Shown: positions 10,682 to 20,645, numbered from the stretch's first letter. The stretch: DNA of 64,000 nt from Rhynchopus sp. YZ270_cl-10 (GCA_964035575.1 OZ037931.1:319567-383566); one strand, 5' to 3'. Made by a program: numbers and translations. The notes: generated from the letters alone by a model not told the origin.

Positions 10682-13261
10682 ATGTTGACACGTGTTCTGG
10701 CGCTTGCTGTGATGTGTGCGGTCGGCCATTCGCGCAGCATCGTCGTCGACGGGAAGGAGTACTACCTGCACGGAGACATCATGGTGCCTAAGCAGCGCAA
10801 GGGTGCTGCGCTGTCCGTCACACCTTTGGAAGATAACACGAACCTGTGGCCAGGTGGGAAAGTGAACTACGTGATCGACACAACGATCCCGTCCCCGGAT
10901 CTTGCCCTGTCAGCAGACGACGCCGCCATCGCACACGGCATTGCACACTGGGAGGCAAAGACGTGCATCCGCTTCACAAGATGTGCGACAGAGGCAGCGT
11001 GTACAAAACCATACATCAAATTCGTGGGTGCTGCACTCGGAGAATGCACGTCACCCGTGGGTATTGACACATGGAACGAGAATGTGAACGTGGTGCAGAT
11101 GGCTAAGGACTGTGGCTTCGGCACTGCAATCCACGAAATTGGGCATTCAATGGGATTAACGCACGAACAGATGCGCAAAGACAGGGAGTCCTACATCAGG
11201 GTGAACTTCTCCTCCGTGACGGAAGCTTTGGCGAGTAACTTTGCGACCCTTGACGCGGATGCTCGCGACTTGGGAGTGTACGACTACATGTCTGTGATGC
11301 ACTACGGACCCACTGCAGGGTCGAACACAAGCACCCCAGCCATCCTGACACCGCACCGCACTGGGCAGAACCAGGCACTCAGCCCTGGAGACCTTGCTGC
11401 AGTGAAGTTTCTGTACAACGACTGCAAGGCGACGTACGCAGCACCCACGTGCATGGCGTCGATGGACACAGGTGTGACGCATCTCATCCCAGAGGGCAAG
11501 GCGTACCTGGTGGAGTTCGATGCACAGTACTCTGCAAACATCGACATCCAGTACCCAGGCACGGTCCCATCCGCACGTGTGACCACCAGAATTCCTGCAG
11601 GGATGACAACGGAAGGGGGTGTCGGCTACACCACAGTCAGCTTTGTTCCCTCTGAGGAGGATGCTGGGAAGACGTACACAATGGCTGCTTCCTTTGCGGC
11701 TGATGGCACGTCAGTGACCTGCAGTGTGACGGTGAAGGTTGCTGGCTCGACGGCTGTGTGCAACGGTGTTGCTGCGAACGATGCTTCTGTGTGCAGTGGG
11801 CGTGGAACGTGTGTCGGTGAGCTTCCGTACGCACCCTGCACCTGCAATGCGCAGTACGGTGGCCTCGACTGCAGTGGCTTCAGCGAATGCCCTGCGAACT
11901 ACCTGGAGACCTTTGAAGGGCTGACGCTGTGGGACGCTCTCCCCTCCGTCGATGTTGAGCAGTCAGGCATTGTCACGGATGTGCGTGGACGTGGGACATC
12001 TTCGTGGCGTGTCGGGACTGCTGCGGCTGGTGTCGTGGGAGACACATTTGACGCGTTCACGCAGGCACGCAAGCCCAAGCGTGTGTCCATCATGCTTGCA
12101 CGGGCTGGCTCCGGCAGTGTGACTTTCCTCATGCAATCGGCCGGCACCTACGAGAGCTGCATTGCTGTTGAGTTGAGTGCATCAGTTGATGCGAGCTTCG
12201 ATGACGGCGTGACAGCACGTTTGGAGTCTGTGGCTGAGCAGTTCCACAGTGTTGATATGCACATCGACTGGACGACCAGCGCAGTGAGGGTCTTCGTGGA
12301 TGGGAAGTTTGCGATGACACGGCAGATGGCAGGGGCATGTGCGGCGGAGGGGTTGCAGGAGATGAGCATCGCTGGCTCCGGATGGGCCGATGACATCGGT
12401 GTGTGGTGCACAGACTACGTGATGGCGTCTGGCACGGCAACAACAATCAGCACAACAGCAGACATTGTGAACGGTGGAAAGTCGCTTGTTCTGACACTGC
12501 AAGGGGGACTTGGGGAATGGCTTGACACAGACGTTGCAAAGGAAGCTATTCTTGATGGGCTTGTGGCGGACGGACAGTCGGGTGGTGCGAAGGGGTGGAA
12601 TGCCCTGAGGACAAGCATCGTGACGAAGAACATGGTGGCAGTGAACGGCAACACCTTGACTGTGACGTTCAACGCTGTCGCATCTTTTGCACCTTTGTTC
12701 AACGAGATTGTGCGCATGCGCCTGACTGCCGCCATGTTCAAGGACGGACATGTTCCTGCGTCGCACGGCGATGAGATTGTGTTCGCAGTCCCAGGAGCTT
12801 CGGGTCGTGCACCTGCGACGACTGACCCTGCTGTGCTCAACACAGTGGTGCCGGACACGGCGTCGCCAACACAGGTGCCCACTAGTGTTCCGACCAGTGT
12901 TCCCACTGCCGTTCCAACTCAGACGCCCACCAGCGTTCCAACGTCCATCCCGACATCGGCACCCACAGTACGTAGTACTCCAACACAGGCGCCCAGAACC
13001 GTCGCTCCTGCGACACGGACACCTGTCAACATTGTCCCGCCTCCTGTCACTGCCACGCCGCCGAAGACATCATCCCCAGATGACGACGATGAGGACAGCG
13101 TCAAAGAGCTTCTTCTCGTTCTTGCAGTTGCCGTCCCAACTGTGCTGATTATCGCAATTGTGGTGGTGTACTGTGCAGTCAGCCACAGCAAGGGCAAGGG
13201 CAAGAGCCAGACTTCACCAACGCAACCAGACCAGGAAATGGTCCAGCGAAGCTTCTTATGA
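10682..13261 (+). CDS. Astacin-family (M12A) metalloprotease, membrane-anchored, copy 3
   Basis: 859 residues with the same architecture as copies 1 and 2. The zinc motif is HEIGHSMGLTHEQ, with the Glu intact. Local differences cluster just before the zinc site (CTKPYIKFVGAALGECTSPVGIDTWNEN), in the LamG-like region, and in the acidic stalk (DDDDEDSVKE). The ancestral stop after QPDQEMV is lost, so the frame continues for QRSFL before TGA. Start as in the other copies, at the signal peptide. Expected location is the cell surface or endomembranes. Confidence 0.9.
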   Translation: MLTRVLALAVMCAVGHSRSIVVDGKEYYLHGDIMVPKQRKGAALSVTPLEDNTNLWPGGKVNYVIDTTIPSPDLALSADDAAIAHGIAHWEAKTCIRFTRCATEAACTKPYIKFVGAALGECTSPVGIDTWNENVNVVQMAKDCGFGTAIHEIGHSMGLTHEQMRKDRESYIRVNFSSVTEALASNFATLDADARDLGVYDYMSVMHYGPTAGSNTSTPAILTPHRTGQNQALSPGDLAAVKFLYNDCKATYAAPTCMASMDTGVTHLIPEGKAYLVEFDAQYSANIDIQYPGTVPSARVTTRIPAGMTTEGGVGYTTVSFVPSEEDAGKTYTMAASFAADGTSVTCSVTVKVAGSTAVCNGVAANDASVCSGRGTCVGELPYAPCTCNAQYGGLDCSGFSECPANYLETFEGLTLWDALPSVDVEQSGIVTDVRGRGTSSWRVGTAAAGVVGDTFDAFTQARKPKRVSIMLARAGSGSVTFLMQSAGTYESCIAVELSASVDASFDDGVTARLESVAEQFHSVDMHIDWTTSAVRVFVDGKFAMTRQMAGACAAEGLQEMSIAGSGWADDIGVWCTDYVMASGTATTISTTADIVNGGKSLVLTLQGGLGEWLDTDVAKEAILDGLVADGQSGGAKGWNALRTSIVTKNMVAVNGNTLTVTFNAVASFAPLFNEIVRMRLTAAMFKDGHVPASHGDEIVFAVPGASGRAPATTDPAVLNTVVPDTASPTQVPTSVPTSVPTAVPTQTPTSVPTSIPTSAPTVRSTPTQAPRTVAPATRTPVNIVPPPVTATPPKTSSPDDDDEDSVKELLLVLAVAVPTVLIIAIVVVYCAVSHSKGKGKSQTSPTQPDQEMVQRSFL

Positions 13262-14793
13262 GTGTGTTCCTGAGTGAAATTTGCATTTTTTTTCTCCCCG
13301 GAGGGAATATCAGATGTAAACCACGAAATGGATGTAGGACTGGATGGTTAGGTGTCCACCCGGTACACCGGTCCTTTGTACCAAGGTACACTGTGCACGA
13401 GAGGGCTTTTGTATTTCAAGACAACTTTTCCCCCCGACTTTATCATTATCTATCTCTGGTTGCTATTTTAATCATGCTCTTTTGTTTTACTTCATTACGA
13501 GTTGCCTTTTGTTTCATTCAATCTGTTGCGTGTCTCTTATCGCAACAGCTCTAACCTGGGAAGCGTGAAAATCACACACGGTTCCTTTTTTATTCCCTCC
13601 AAAAAATCCTTTGTCATTGCGACCTGTTTCGATTCAATCCTGCCTATGTCTGGCAGAGCATCGTATTGTTCTAACCTTTTGACGAAGATGCTTATGGCAC
13701 GAGAGGCTCAGGTACAGTCTTCTGGTATCTCCGTCTGTAGAGACGTGCACACCTACAAGGCTACCTTTTCTTTCTTGTGTCTGCTCGCACCCCCCTGCAT
13801 TATTTCCCTTCACTTGTATTTTTATCGTGATAATCGTTTTCTCTCATTTAATTGGATTGTTGGCACCTGTATTATACAATACACACCAGGCGAGAAATGT
13901 CTCTCTTCCATTTGTGGCACTCACTGCGAGCTACCAAAAAAATAACCCCAAAAAGGTCCCCCTTTTCGTGGTTTTTTTTTGCGTTCAGCCCTTTGTTGCT
14001 CTTATGCGTTTTAAGATGCTCGTCTTTCCAAGGTATATTTTTATGGTCATTTCCTGCTGCAGTTGCCCTCAGTCTGTTAGCCCCATATCATCAGCATTTT
14101 TTTTTTTTGTTTGTTTTGTTGCTCCGCGCCCATTGACTTTGTTCATTAATGGTGTCGGCATTTTTAAAATAAAATTGCTTTTTTTGGTGTTTCCTTTTTT
14201 GTTCAAAGCAGTTTTGGGGTGATCCCTTAATGTGAAAACCAGACGTATCCTTTTGACGCGTCCTTTCCTCAGGCCTCCGTTTTGGGACCCCAGATTTATC
14301 TTGCAAAGTTGCTGTTTTATTATTTCCGTTGGTGTAGAACAATGTCACCAAATGGGTTACCATCACAACCTTTTTTTGATTTCTCAACAACACAACACAA
14401 ATACAGCCCGTCTTTTTCTCTTCTCTTTACGATCCCATCTGCTTCCCACCCCTTCCCTCCCTCTCCAACTTCCTCTCGTTTATGAGAACGGCATATCCGC
14501 CTTTACATCAGAAACGCATCGTATTTCGCAAATTTTACCCAACATTGCCCCCTATTCAATCAATAAGAGCCGTCTTTCATTTCTTTGGTTATTTTGCTTT
14601 TCATCCGGGGGCTGGCATCGTACAGTGGGTCAGTCGGTGAGGTGCCTGCATTAATAACTTCACTCACGTCTCAAAGAGGTTTGCTTCTTCACCAGGTGGT
14701 CAGTGGGAAGCGGTATTGCGGTAATAAAAATATCACCACAGAATATTTATTACACACTTTACGCACAAAACAAAAGCCGCTCCCTACTAACCT
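13262..14793. other. Spacer between astacin 3 and the phosphatase
   Basis: The first part matches the 3' flanks of the other astacins but is interrupted by a SINE-like repeat at 13316-13430. The rest is a shortened, diverged version of the astacin spacer without the hairpin element. A segment ending TTACACACTTTACGCACAAA (14748-14767) is shared with 53013-53032. No gene seen. Confidence 0.5.
13316..13430 (+). mobile_element. SINE-like short repeat, copy 1
   Basis: Conserved order: ACCACGAAATGGAT, ATGGTTGGGTGTCCACCC, GGTACACC, GTACCAAGGTACACT, CACGAGAGGG, TTGTATTTCAAGTCAAC. The sequence is absent from the matching positions behind astacins 1 and 2, so it was inserted here. Short internal stems (GGGTG/CACCC, GGTAC/GTACC) suggest a structured transcript. 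I could not recognise tRNA A or B boxes. Confidence 0.55.
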
Positions 14794-15600
14794 ATGTCTG
14801 TCGCCTTCGAAACCCCAAGCGGTAGAGTGATCCATATCCCTGCAACACCTGGCGACCTTTTTGCGGCCGTTCTCCAGAAGCTTCAGAGGCAACTGGAGGT
14901 GGAGGCCCTGAGCTGTCCTGATATTGCAGAGGATCTGCATGGGTTGCCTGTAGGTTCGCTTGGGGTCGTTGATGGGATACCTTTGACGGTAGCCGAACCG
15001 GGCAAAAGAGTTGAGGCAAAACGTATTGCAAGAACGGCTGATGCGTCTGTGAAGGCCGCTCTGGAAGACCTCTCATTAGTGTACGGTACTGACGCAAATT
15101 CGTTTCGAATCTACGTAAGTGGTCAACAAGGTGTCGGGTCGCACGAAGCGCTGCAAACCCACCAAATCTCCAATGTAGTGAACTGTTGCGACAGAATTGT
15201 CTGCCCCTTTGCAGGGAAATTGAAGTACAAAGTGTGTAAATCGTTTTTTGATACCCGTTCAACGCAGCTTTGTGACCATATTCTCCCGGTGCTTGAGTTT
15301 CTGGATGAAGTGGAGAAATGTGGTGAAGGTGTCTTGGTGCATTGCATGTCAGGGGCAAGCCGTAGCACGTCATGTGTCATAGCGTGGCTTATGACCAGAA
15401 AAGATATGTCCTTCGACCAAGCGTTTGCCATGGTAAAATCTGGTCGTGCCATTACCCGTCCCAACGCAGGGTTTCATGAACAGTTGAAGCTACGCGCCTT
15501 TTTGAAGCCACGAGAAGACCCGAGTCTCGGGAATAACAAACGCACCTTCCTCCGCAGAGGAACCGGAAAGCGAATGGGTGCGAGTAGCACGGCACCCTAA
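14794..15600 (+). CDS. Dual-specificity protein phosphatase
   Basis: 268 residues, single exon. The C-terminal half (about residues 105-245) is a dual-specificity phosphatase domain that hydrolyses phosphate from Tyr/Ser/Thr residues. The signature HCMSGASR (H183, C184, R190) supplies the cysteine nucleophile and the phosphate-binding Arg. An upstream Asp in SFFDTRST is a candidate general acid. The following AWLMTRKDMSFDQAFAMV helix and RAITRPNAGFHEQL segment are typical. The N-terminal 80 residues (SVAFETPSGRVIHIPATPGDL) could be a beta-grasp/ubiquitin-like module, but this is a guess. The substrate is unknown. A hairpin element follows about 160 bases after the stop. Confidence 0.88.
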   Translation: MSVAFETPSGRVIHIPATPGDLFAAVLQKLQRQLEVEALSCPDIAEDLHGLPVGSLGVVDGIPLTVAEPGKRVEAKRIARTADASVKAALEDLSLVYGTDANSFRIYVSGQQGVGSHEALQTHQISNVVNCCDRIVCPFAGKLKYKVCKSFFDTRSTQLCDHILPVLEFLDEVEKCGEGVLVHCMSGASRSTSCVIAWLMTRKDMSFDQAFAMVKSGRAITRPNAGFHEQLKLRAFLKPREDPSLGNNKRTFLRRGTGKRMGASSTAP

Positions 15601-15759
15601 GTCTTTGTTCTCTTTTTTGATGAAAAATTGTTGGAATAGTGTAGGTTTTCGTTAGGGTAGCCTAAGACACAGCGAGACATTAGGTTTTTATCTGACCAAA
15701 CCTTTGTGCAAATTCCACACACAGTCAGCTGAATGCTGTGCGATAAACAATGTGATCTG

Positions 15760-15798
15760 GAAGGGTGACTAAAGCACAGAGTCCTTTAGGTTCATCTC
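15760..15798 (+). promoter_or_regulatory. Hairpin element, copy 4 (compensatory stem)
   Basis: Stem CTAAAG ... CTTTAG replaces CTAAGC ... GCTTAG of other copies: both strands of the stem changed, pairing kept. The outer GGTGA ... TCATC also pairs. Upstream GCTGAATGCTGTGCGATAA matches the 45054 copy. Confidence 0.6.
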
Positions 15799-15879
15799 AT
15801 AAACTTTGTCAACTTCTTCACTTTTTTCTCTCTCTTTATTCTATCCCAACTAACCTACCCTGCGTTCGGCATTCCCGGG

Positions 15880-15975
15880 ACGTACTGCATGGTTGGGTGT
15901 CCACCCAGGGACACCCGGTCATTGTACCAAAGGTACACTATTCACGAGAGGGCTTTGTATTTCAACTCCACGTTT
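15880..15975 (+). mobile_element. SINE-like short repeat, copy 2
   Basis: Contains CTGCATGGTTGGGTGTCCAC, GGGACACCCGGTCATTGTAC, AAAGGTACACT, CACGAGAGGG and TTGTATTTCAACTC in the family order. Confidence 0.55.
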
Positions 15976-16252
15976 TTTATTCGGTGGAAAACTCCATCTT
16001 TCGATTGAAAATAATATCTTAATCATTATTCGCACCACCAACTCTTCTCCGAGACAACTTCCCAAGCATTCTCACCATCCACACCAAGGCTCTAATCTTA
16101 CCATAACCAACTTTTTTTCTCTTTTATTCCAACCCCCTTCCCAAATATAGCAACTCTCATTTAAAAACCTGGCGACTTTATGTTGTCTAACAAAACCTTT
16201 ATTCCTACCCCCTCATTTCCATACACCAATTTCAGAAAAAAAAAGGCGAACA

Positions 16253-17122
16253 ATGATGCGACGTGTTGCATTGGCTGGGGCAAGGCGTTCGTTTGCAACA
16301 GGGGTGGATACGAGCAATATGTCTGTGAACGGTACGCTCAACCACGTTGCCATCGCGGTGCCCAAAGAGCAGTGCATCCTGGCTGCAGCAGACACCTACA
16401 AGACCATTTTTGGCGCAAAGGTGAGCGGCAAGGTGGACCTGCCTGAGCACGGTGTCACCACCGTTTTCGTCGAGCTCCCGAACACAAAGCTCGAGCTGCT
16501 TCACCCCTTCGGCGAGAACTCCCCTATTGAGGGCTTCTTCAAGAAGAACCCTCTTGGGGGAATGCACCACATCTGCCTCGAAGTTGACGACATTGACGTA
16601 TGAGATCAGATATACCAACCCTTTTTAACCATATTTTAGGAGCCCCCCTTTTTCCCCTCATATCACATCACACCGTGCTCATACTCACGATACAGTACTT
16701 TCTTTTTTAGACTGTAAGCCAACTCTGGTTAAAAGATATTTTGAAGCAAACCCTTTTAGGGGTGATGCGATTATTAGTTCAAATCCCATACACGATGTCT
16801 CTTCATTTTGATAAGGAGAAAGTCCGAGTGGGGGAAAAAAAATATTGAAGGTTTTAATGGTGTGGCTGAACGGGGGGTGCGATAATGTGCGATAAAGTGC
16901 TATTTTCTGCTATTTTGGGGTCGTCGGCCACACCATTTAAGGGGGGTTTTTTTGGAAAGTGTTACGTAACTCACAATACTACAGGTCGCAATCAAGGAGG
17001 CGCTTGCAGCAGGTCTCAAGCCTTTGGGAGAGAAGCCGAAGATCGGTGCCCACGGCAAGCCGGTGATGTTCTTCCACCCCAAAACCGTGACCGGCGTGCT
17101 TCTCGAAATTGAGCAGAAATAG
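16253..17122 (+). CDS. MCEE: Methylmalonyl-CoA epimerase, two exons (mitochondrial)
   Basis: Exons 16253-16597 and 16985-17122, 160 residues after splicing. The enzyme interconverts (S)- and (R)-methylmalonyl-CoA in propionate, odd-chain and branched-chain catabolism. It belongs to the vicinal-oxygen-chelate/glyoxalase fold. Metal ligands are visible as NHVAIAV (His), GGMHHICLEV (His) and VLLEIEQK (Glu). The splice joins DDID to VAIKEALAAGL in phase 0 and restores the family C-terminus GAHGKPVMFFHPK. Without splicing the frame stops at once. The N-terminus MMRRVALAGARRSFA is a typical mitochondrial targeting presequence. The intron carries a 78-bp MITE. Length matches the family. Confidence 0.92.
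16598..16984 (+). other. Intron of the epimerase gene
   Basis: 387 bp, GTATGA donor, CTACAG acceptor, phase 0. Contains the small MITE at 16858-16935. Confidence 0.85.
16858..16935. mobile_element. 78-bp MITE with TTTAA duplication
   Basis: Terminal inverted repeat TGGTGTGGC / GCCACACCA, with TTTAA on both sides (16853-16857 and 16936-16940). The inside reads GTGCTATTTTCTGCTATTTT. A related 53-bp copy lies at 17688-17740. The 14-base end GTTCAGCCACACCA recurs near 63537. Confidence 0.65.
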
Positions 17123-17757
17123 TTAGTCGCGAGGTGCCTCTCTGATTTCTGATGTGCAGCGAGACACACTCTTATTTTACAGTTTTTTTTATACAGTATC
17201 GTGTTCCATAGTGAAAGGGGTGGGTTCTTGGTATTGCTGCTGAACTGCAATAACCTACCTACCTACCCACACACCACCTGACAATTCAGGAACACCCAGT
17301 TTTAGTTTCTCAACAAGGGAAGGTTTCATGCATACATGCGACTTTTGGGGCATTTTTTTTTTTCTTCTTTTTGTTCCCAATACAAATAACGTGCATCCAC
17401 CCTATGTCCGCTACCCTCCCCTTTTTCTTTTTGTTCCCTCCAAAAATCCCCCCTTTTCCCCTCTTCGTTTCTCACCACTAAATAGGGAAACCACCTTTCA
17501 GCAGAACCATCCCCACCCCCATTATCTCAGCAGGGCACCCTCATCCCTTACCCCCTAACCCATCCGCTCCATTCATTTTATTCCCAGAATTTTGATATAT
17601 TTTTGCATATTTCAGAGGTCCATTTCACACCCTCAACCCTCACGAGCACGACTGAACTGCGTAAATTTAGCACATTTCTTCTACCTTTGGTGTGAAGGGG
17701 GTGGTGCTATTTTTTGCTATTTTTGGGGTCGGTCACACCTCAACTCTTTTTAAAAAT
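17123..17757. other. Spacer between the epimerase and the pseudokinase gene
   Basis: T- and C-rich, with no hairpin element found. A second small MITE-like element (17688-17740) ends 18 bases before the pseudokinase start codon. It shares GGTGTGA/TCACACC ends and the TGCTATTTTTTGCTATTTTT interior with the epimerase intron MITE. Confidence 0.5.
17688..17740. mobile_element. Short MITE-like element upstream of the pseudokinase
   Basis: 53 bp with GGTGTGA and TCACACC ends. The interior is homologous to the 78-bp MITE (GTGCTATTTT, TGCTATTTTTGGGGTCG). No clear target duplication. Any upstream in-frame start codons inside it are therefore unlikely to be the gene's start. Confidence 0.5.
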
Positions 17758-19863
17758 ATGGAAGACGACGGAACGTTTATTGATGGATTTATCACACACT
17801 TCTCTAAAAGCCGTGACATCGCGGGGCTACGAGAATATTTTCTGAAAATTGATGTAGCACGTGTCGTTGAGGTGCTATTAGGTTCCCTCGCTGACACACG
17901 CCCTTCATGCACTGATGTACGCGGCTGCCTGCAGACCGCGTTGAAAGGAATGGATTACCCTACTTCACCGTATAGGCGGTCGGCTCAAGGCGCGATTTTA
18001 AAAAAACCGGGGTTGGTTGCGGCAGAGCTGCTCTGTGATGTTACGCTGATCGGCGGGGCTCGAAGCGCAGTCTTCTCAAAGAGGTATCGAGGCACTTTTG
18101 GAGAAACTCCGGTAGACCTTCTGAGATTGCACCACGCAGTTCCCCCTGAGGCGTTGCTTAACAGAATTCATTGCCTTCCTGATAGTGTTCTGTTTCCTCC
18201 TATCGTCGGAATTTCACCGGATGGAATGGATGTGATTTATCTTACCCCACAATGCGTTACAATGTTTATTGGAGAGCAAATTGATGCGCATAAAAGTGGG
18301 TTGCGAAGGTGGAAAGCAAAAAAAATTCTTTCAATTCTCCGAAGCGCATTGGAGGCGATGATTCTGCTCGAAAAACACAACATCTTTTTAAATGATATCC
18401 CACTCCGTGAAAGGATGGAATGCGACGTCGGCCCCGACCCTTCTGCAGTGCGACTAACAGATTTTGGGATTACAGAGTTAAATGGAGAGAATAGAGGTGA
18501 ATACTTTCATGTCAAACTTTTTGCGGAATTGATATCCGATTTGTTGACCTATCGGATTCAGTCGAATTCTTCAATAAAACACGCTGGGCCTTTAGAATTA
18601 GATGTTATCACCGCAAAATGTCAATCCGAAACTAACCTCGAAGAATTACGAGATTTGATTGAAAAATATTCGGATATAGTATTGAACGTTGCTCCTCCAG
18701 GATGTTGCCGTGAAATTCGCCACGAAATTCCTTTTATAAGCGAGAATCTATCCTACATACAATGGTCCGTCCCCGACGAAGCACGCATATTTTTAGTAGA
18801 AAGCCACTCCGGGGCTCTCTTAGTGTTCCTCAGCGATCTTCTCTGTGAAGATGACAAAAAATGCGTTGGACTCACCACTGCTCTCTTCTATTCCTATCAT
18901 CTCACCGACCTACGCCTAGAAGGGCCCACTTCAACTACAGTAGAAGATACGACAACAACCTGCATCCTCCGGCCACCTACAGCAAAGCTCTCTCAACTCC
19001 GTATCCTTCACTCTCGTATTTTCGAGCCGTCTCTCGGAGAAGGGTCATATCACATCGAAAACAAAAAAAGCGGGTTTGTCGAGCATGCAGGAATTAAAGG
19101 GCCAGCTCTACATCACTTTGTATCTGATATGACTGGAAGAAGGCATGAAAACGCGGAGGGGCAGTATCTTGAACAGGAGGCTCGATGGGCGGAATATTTG
19201 AAGCTTGCGCAGATTGTAAATGAAGTGGACAATGAGGAGGTGGTTCAAAAAAAGGTAAAACGGTGTGTCTTCCATATGGGTGCCTCCTTTTGGAGGGGCC
19301 TCGCAGTGTCGACAGCACAGCTGCGGAGTCTCTGTGTGTTGCATATTACGAAGGTACACATTGCGCCGGAACAGCTCAGCTCTCTTTGCGATGCGCTTTT
19401 GAAAACACCAATAAAAAAGCTTGCTCTTGATTGTTGTGGTTTGAGTGGTGTGTCTTGCTTCACCTCTGTGGCGAAGGTGGTGCAGAACAGCCTTCTCGAG
19501 GAGTTATGTGTTACGAACAACGTGGTGGACAATGAATCATCGAGGGTGTTGATGCAGGCTGTGGGGAGGTCGGGTTTGGTTGCGCTGGATCTGAATGATA
19601 CGGGTTTGGAGGATGTGACAGAAGTAGCCTGTTGTATGTCGTTGAAGGAGTTGTCCATGCGTGGTAACGTGCTTGGCGAGGCTGGCGCAGTGGTCCTGGC
19701 AGACGCCCTGCGGACAGCCCCCGAAGTGAAGCTGAACCTCCTCGACCTCTCTCATTCACACATCGGACAGACAGGTCTCCTCGCAGTGGTTACCTCGCTT
19801 CATATCATTGAGCCCCGTGTTTGGAATATCTCAGGGTGTCTCCGTGCAGTGCGCAATCAATGA
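17758..19863 (+). CDS. Pseudokinase with C-terminal leucine-rich repeats
   Basis: 701 residues from the first Met outside the MITE (MEDDGTF). Residues about 100-300 look like a protein-kinase fold. LEKHNIFLND stands where the HRD catalytic loop should be, and LTDFGIT matches the DFG motif. The catalytic Asp/Arg of HRD are not seen and the glycine loop is poor, so phosphotransfer is doubtful. The middle region (300-510) is unrecognised. Residues about 518-701 form ribonuclease-inhibitor-type leucine-rich repeats (IKKLALDCCGLS, LVALDLNDTGLED, LKELSMRGNVLGEAG, LNLLDLSHSHIGQTG), a protein-binding platform. It may act as a scaffold or regulator, partner unknown. Single exon. A hairpin element follows about 130 bases after the stop. 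Confidence 0.7.
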   Translation: MEDDGTFIDGFITHFSKSRDIAGLREYFLKIDVARVVEVLLGSLADTRPSCTDVRGCLQTALKGMDYPTSPYRRSAQGAILKKPGLVAAELLCDVTLIGGARSAVFSKRYRGTFGETPVDLLRLHHAVPPEALLNRIHCLPDSVLFPPIVGISPDGMDVIYLTPQCVTMFIGEQIDAHKSGLRRWKAKKILSILRSALEAMILLEKHNIFLNDIPLRERMECDVGPDPSAVRLTDFGITELNGENRGEYFHVKLFAELISDLLTYRIQSNSSIKHAGPLELDVITAKCQSETNLEELRDLIEKYSDIVLNVAPPGCCREIRHEIPFISENLSYIQWSVPDEARIFLVESHSGALLVFLSDLLCEDDKKCVGLTTALFYSYHLTDLRLEGPTSTTVEDTTTTCILRPPTAKLSQLRILHSRIFEPSLGEGSYHIENKKSGFVEHAGIKGPALHHFVSDMTGRRHENAEGQYLEQEARWAEYLKLAQIVNEVDNEEVVQKKVKRCVFHMGASFWRGLAVSTAQLRSLCVLHITKVHIAPEQLSSLCDALLKTPIKKLALDCCGLSGVSCFTSVAKVVQNSLLEELCVTNNVVDNESSRVLMQAVGRSGLVALDLNDTGLEDVTEVACCMSLKELSMRGNVLGEAGAVVLADALRTAPEVKLNLLDLSHSHIGQTGLLAVVTSLHIIEPRVWNISGCLRAVRNQ

Positions 19864-19992
19864 TAAACCAAAAAAGGGGACCAGAACAAATCGAATATTA
19901 GCAAACCATTGAAAAATCAGAAAAAAATGGGGGTGTATTGTGTAGGGGTTAAACCAAAGTGTGTATATCTCGAACAGCCACTTTGTTTGTTT

Positions 19993-20026
19993 GATGGACT
20001 AAGCATAGAGAGGCTTAGGTTACATC
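19993..20026 (+). promoter_or_regulatory. Hairpin element, copy 5
   Basis: CTAAGCATAGAGAGGCTTAG forms a 6-bp stem, extended by GATG ... CATC, where other copies have GGTGA ... TCATC. It is followed by TTACGAAC and a long T run. Confidence 0.55.
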
Positions 20027-20061
20027 TTACGAACTTTTTGTTTTTTTTTTTGTGTTTTTTT

Positions 20062-20359
20062 CAGGCTCTCCGCTAGGATTTCCGATTTTGAAAATATTCT
20101 GTTGATGGTCCACGTTGGTGGGGTACATGCTTGCGCCGCAGGCGCACGGTACGCAACTTTTTTTTTTACCAACGCCCGATTTTGACTTTTTTGGGACGTT
20201 TGAGCACTCACCTCTCCATATCTTCTTCTCCTGAGCTTTTTTGACAGGTAGAACGGGTCTGAACCACTTAGCAGAACTTTTTTTTTTTTTCTTTTTTTCC
20301 CCATTTTCAAAAAGTTCTGTTGACAATCAACAGAACTTTAGTACCTAGCGGAGTGCCTG
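20062..20359. mobile_element. hAT-type MITE, copy 1 (inverted relative to 57167-57464)
   Basis: 298 bp. Ends CAGGCTCTCCGCTAGG and CCTAGCGGAGTGCCTG. GTTTTTTT flanks both sides (20054-20061, 20360-20367), an 8-bp duplication. It contains the perfect hairpin AAAGTTCTGTTGA/TCAACAGAACTTT and the module GCCGCAGGCGCACGGTAC. No coding capacity. The 57 kb copy has the same length and its own 8-bp duplication. Confidence 0.85.
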
Positions 20360-20472
20360 GTTTTTTTTTTTTTTTGCAGAGAAAAAAAAAAAAATACCGT
20401 TTCCGCGGCACTCTGCAAAAAATTAGAAATCAACTATAGAAAAGAAAGCAAAAAGCGCCCACTTTGTTTTTA

Positions 20473-20645
20473 TCCCTCCCCTCTCCCCTCTCCCCTTTCC
20501 CCTCTCCCCTCTCCCCTCTCCCCTCTCCCCTCTCCCCTCTCCCCTCTCCCCTCTCCCCTCTCCCCTCTCCCCTCTCCCCTCTCCCCTCTCCCCTCTCCCC
20601 TCTCCCCTCTCCCCTCTCCCCTCTCCCCTTTCCCCTCTCCCCTCT
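20473..20645. repeat. CCCCTCT heptamer array
   Basis: About 24 tandem copies of the 7-mer CCCCTCT with two CCCTTTC variants. A pure pyrimidine strand, and the first array of the composite satellite. Confidence 0.95.

Larger units (their letters stand above)
15601..16252. other. Spacer between the phosphatase and the epimerase
   Basis: Holds the hairpin element (15760-15798) and a SINE-like repeat (15880-15975). A pyrimidine-rich tract ending AATTTCAG comes just before the epimerase ATG, a possible splice acceptor. No gene seen. Confidence 0.5.

Noticed and set aside
14600-16790. tRNA-like stretches (GGTCAGTCGGTGAGGTGCC near 14629; AGTTCAAATCCC near 16778)
   Set aside because: No complete cloverleaf could be folded: acceptor and anticodon stems are missing.
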